DNA of 6,780 nt from CAZVLQ01 sp964628185 (lineage in GTDB: Bacteria; Pseudomonadota; Zetaproteobacteria; Mariprofundales; Mariprofundaceae). The stretch covers positions 1 to 6,780 of the forward strand of contig CAZVLQ010000044.1 of the NCBI GenBank assembly GCA_964628185.1, in the 5' to 3' direction. The notes beneath the pieces are model-generated. The model ran no database searches and was not told the DNA's origin. It saw only the letters and a list, made by a program, of their open reading frames with translations. Position 1 is the first letter of the stretch. Each line of letters starts with the position of its first letter. Positions 6,668-6,780 of the stretch are shown here, one piece after another. A program made the translations under genes and the position numbers.

Positions 6668-6705
6668 TTGACACGTTACGGGTGGATTCGTAACGTTCGC
6701 CGCCC
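6668..6705 (+). promoter_or_regulatory. tRNA-Asn promoter with GC-rich discriminator
   Basis: A perfect TTGACA -35 box (6668-6673) is followed by exactly 17 nt and TAACGT (6691-6696), a 3/6 match to the -10 consensus. The GC-rich run CGCCGCCC (6698-6705) follows, the type of discriminator seen in stringently controlled stable-RNA promoters. Transcription would begin just before the mature tRNA 5' end at 6709, giving a very short leader. Growth-rate or ppGpp control is inferred from this discriminator. Confidence 0.65.
6673..6696. repeat. Perfect 8-bp inverted repeat inside the tRNA promoter
   Basis: ACGTTACG (6673-6680) and CGTAACGT (6689-6696) are exact reverse complements separated by 8 nt (6681-6688). 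The dyad begins at the last base of the -35 box and ends at the last base of the -10 box. A dimeric regulator bound here would cover the RNA polymerase site and could also affect the divergent polA. No regulator family is recognised from the half-site. Confidence 0.6.
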
Positions 6706-6708
6706 TAT

Positions 6709-6780
6709 TCCCCGGTAGCTCAGTTGGTAGAGCAGGTGGCTGTTAACCACCTTGTCGCTGGTTCGAGTCCGGCCCGGGGA
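6709..6780 (+). tRNA. tRNA-Asn (anticodon GUU), lacking only its last base at the window edge
   Basis: The full cloverleaf can be drawn. The acceptor TCCCCGG (6709-6715) pairs with CCGGGGA (6774-6780). The D-stem is GCTC/GAGC (6718-6721 and 6730-6733), with AGTTGGTA in its loop. The anticodon stem is GGTGG/CCACC (6735-6739 and 6747-6751), with loop CTGTTAA and anticodon GTT at 6742-6744. The variable loop is TTGTC. The T-stem is GCTGG/CCGGC with one G-T wobble and loop TTCGAGT. The GTT anticodon reads Asn codons AAC and AAU. The window ends at the last acceptor-stem base, so the discriminator and any encoded CCA are not visible. Confidence 0.97.

Larger units (their letters stand above)
6616..6708. 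promoter_or_regulatory. Divergent polA / tRNA-Asn control region
   Basis: These 93 nt must drive polA leftward and the tRNA rightward. The tRNA promoter is clear. For polA only a weak TAAATT -10-like hexamer is visible around 6650 on the minus strand, without a matching -35 box. Confidence 0.5.

Overview
The window looks like an ordinary bacterial chromosome segment, probably from a proteobacterium. The support is an estimated GC content in the high 50s to 60% in the main genes, Shine-Dalgarno leaders, and a DNA polymerase I with all three domains, whose polymerase motif B (INFG..YGMSAFGLARQL) resembles the proteobacterial form. The sequence alone does not allow a firmer placement. I found no phage, IS element or CRISPR array, and no clearly new multi-gene system. 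The points of interest are regulatory structure and one decayed gene.

Left part, minus strand (1-2060): a two-gene cation-transport operon. A CaCA-type Na+/Ca2+ (cation) exchanger (2060-1047) is followed after 23 nt by a CPA1 Na+/H+ antiporter (1023 to beyond the left edge). Together they would exchange Na+, Ca2+ and H+ across the inner membrane.

Centre, plus strand (2061-3840): a 357-nt divergent intergenic region leads into a thioredoxin-fold redoxin-like gene with a CNHC active site (2418-2975). That gene overlaps by 19 nt a small exported EF-hand protein (2957-3280). The intergenic region holds a small hairpin and then a convincing intrinsic terminator (2363-2400) directly upstream of the redoxin ribosome binding site, with no gene before it on that strand. 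This is the layout of an attenuated leader. Downstream lies an AT-richer stretch (about 43% GC) carrying a Dph6/MJ0570-type ATP-pyrophosphatase gene. It has lost its middle third and changed frame, so it is a pseudogene.

Right part: polA (6615-3913, minus strand) encodes a complete 900-aa DNA polymerase I. It is divergent from a tRNA-Asn(GUU) gene (6709 to the right edge, lacking only the discriminator base). The tRNA promoter has a perfect TTGACA -35 box and a GC-rich discriminator. A perfect 8+8 bp inverted repeat fills the space between the -35 and -10 boxes, which makes it a candidate operator.
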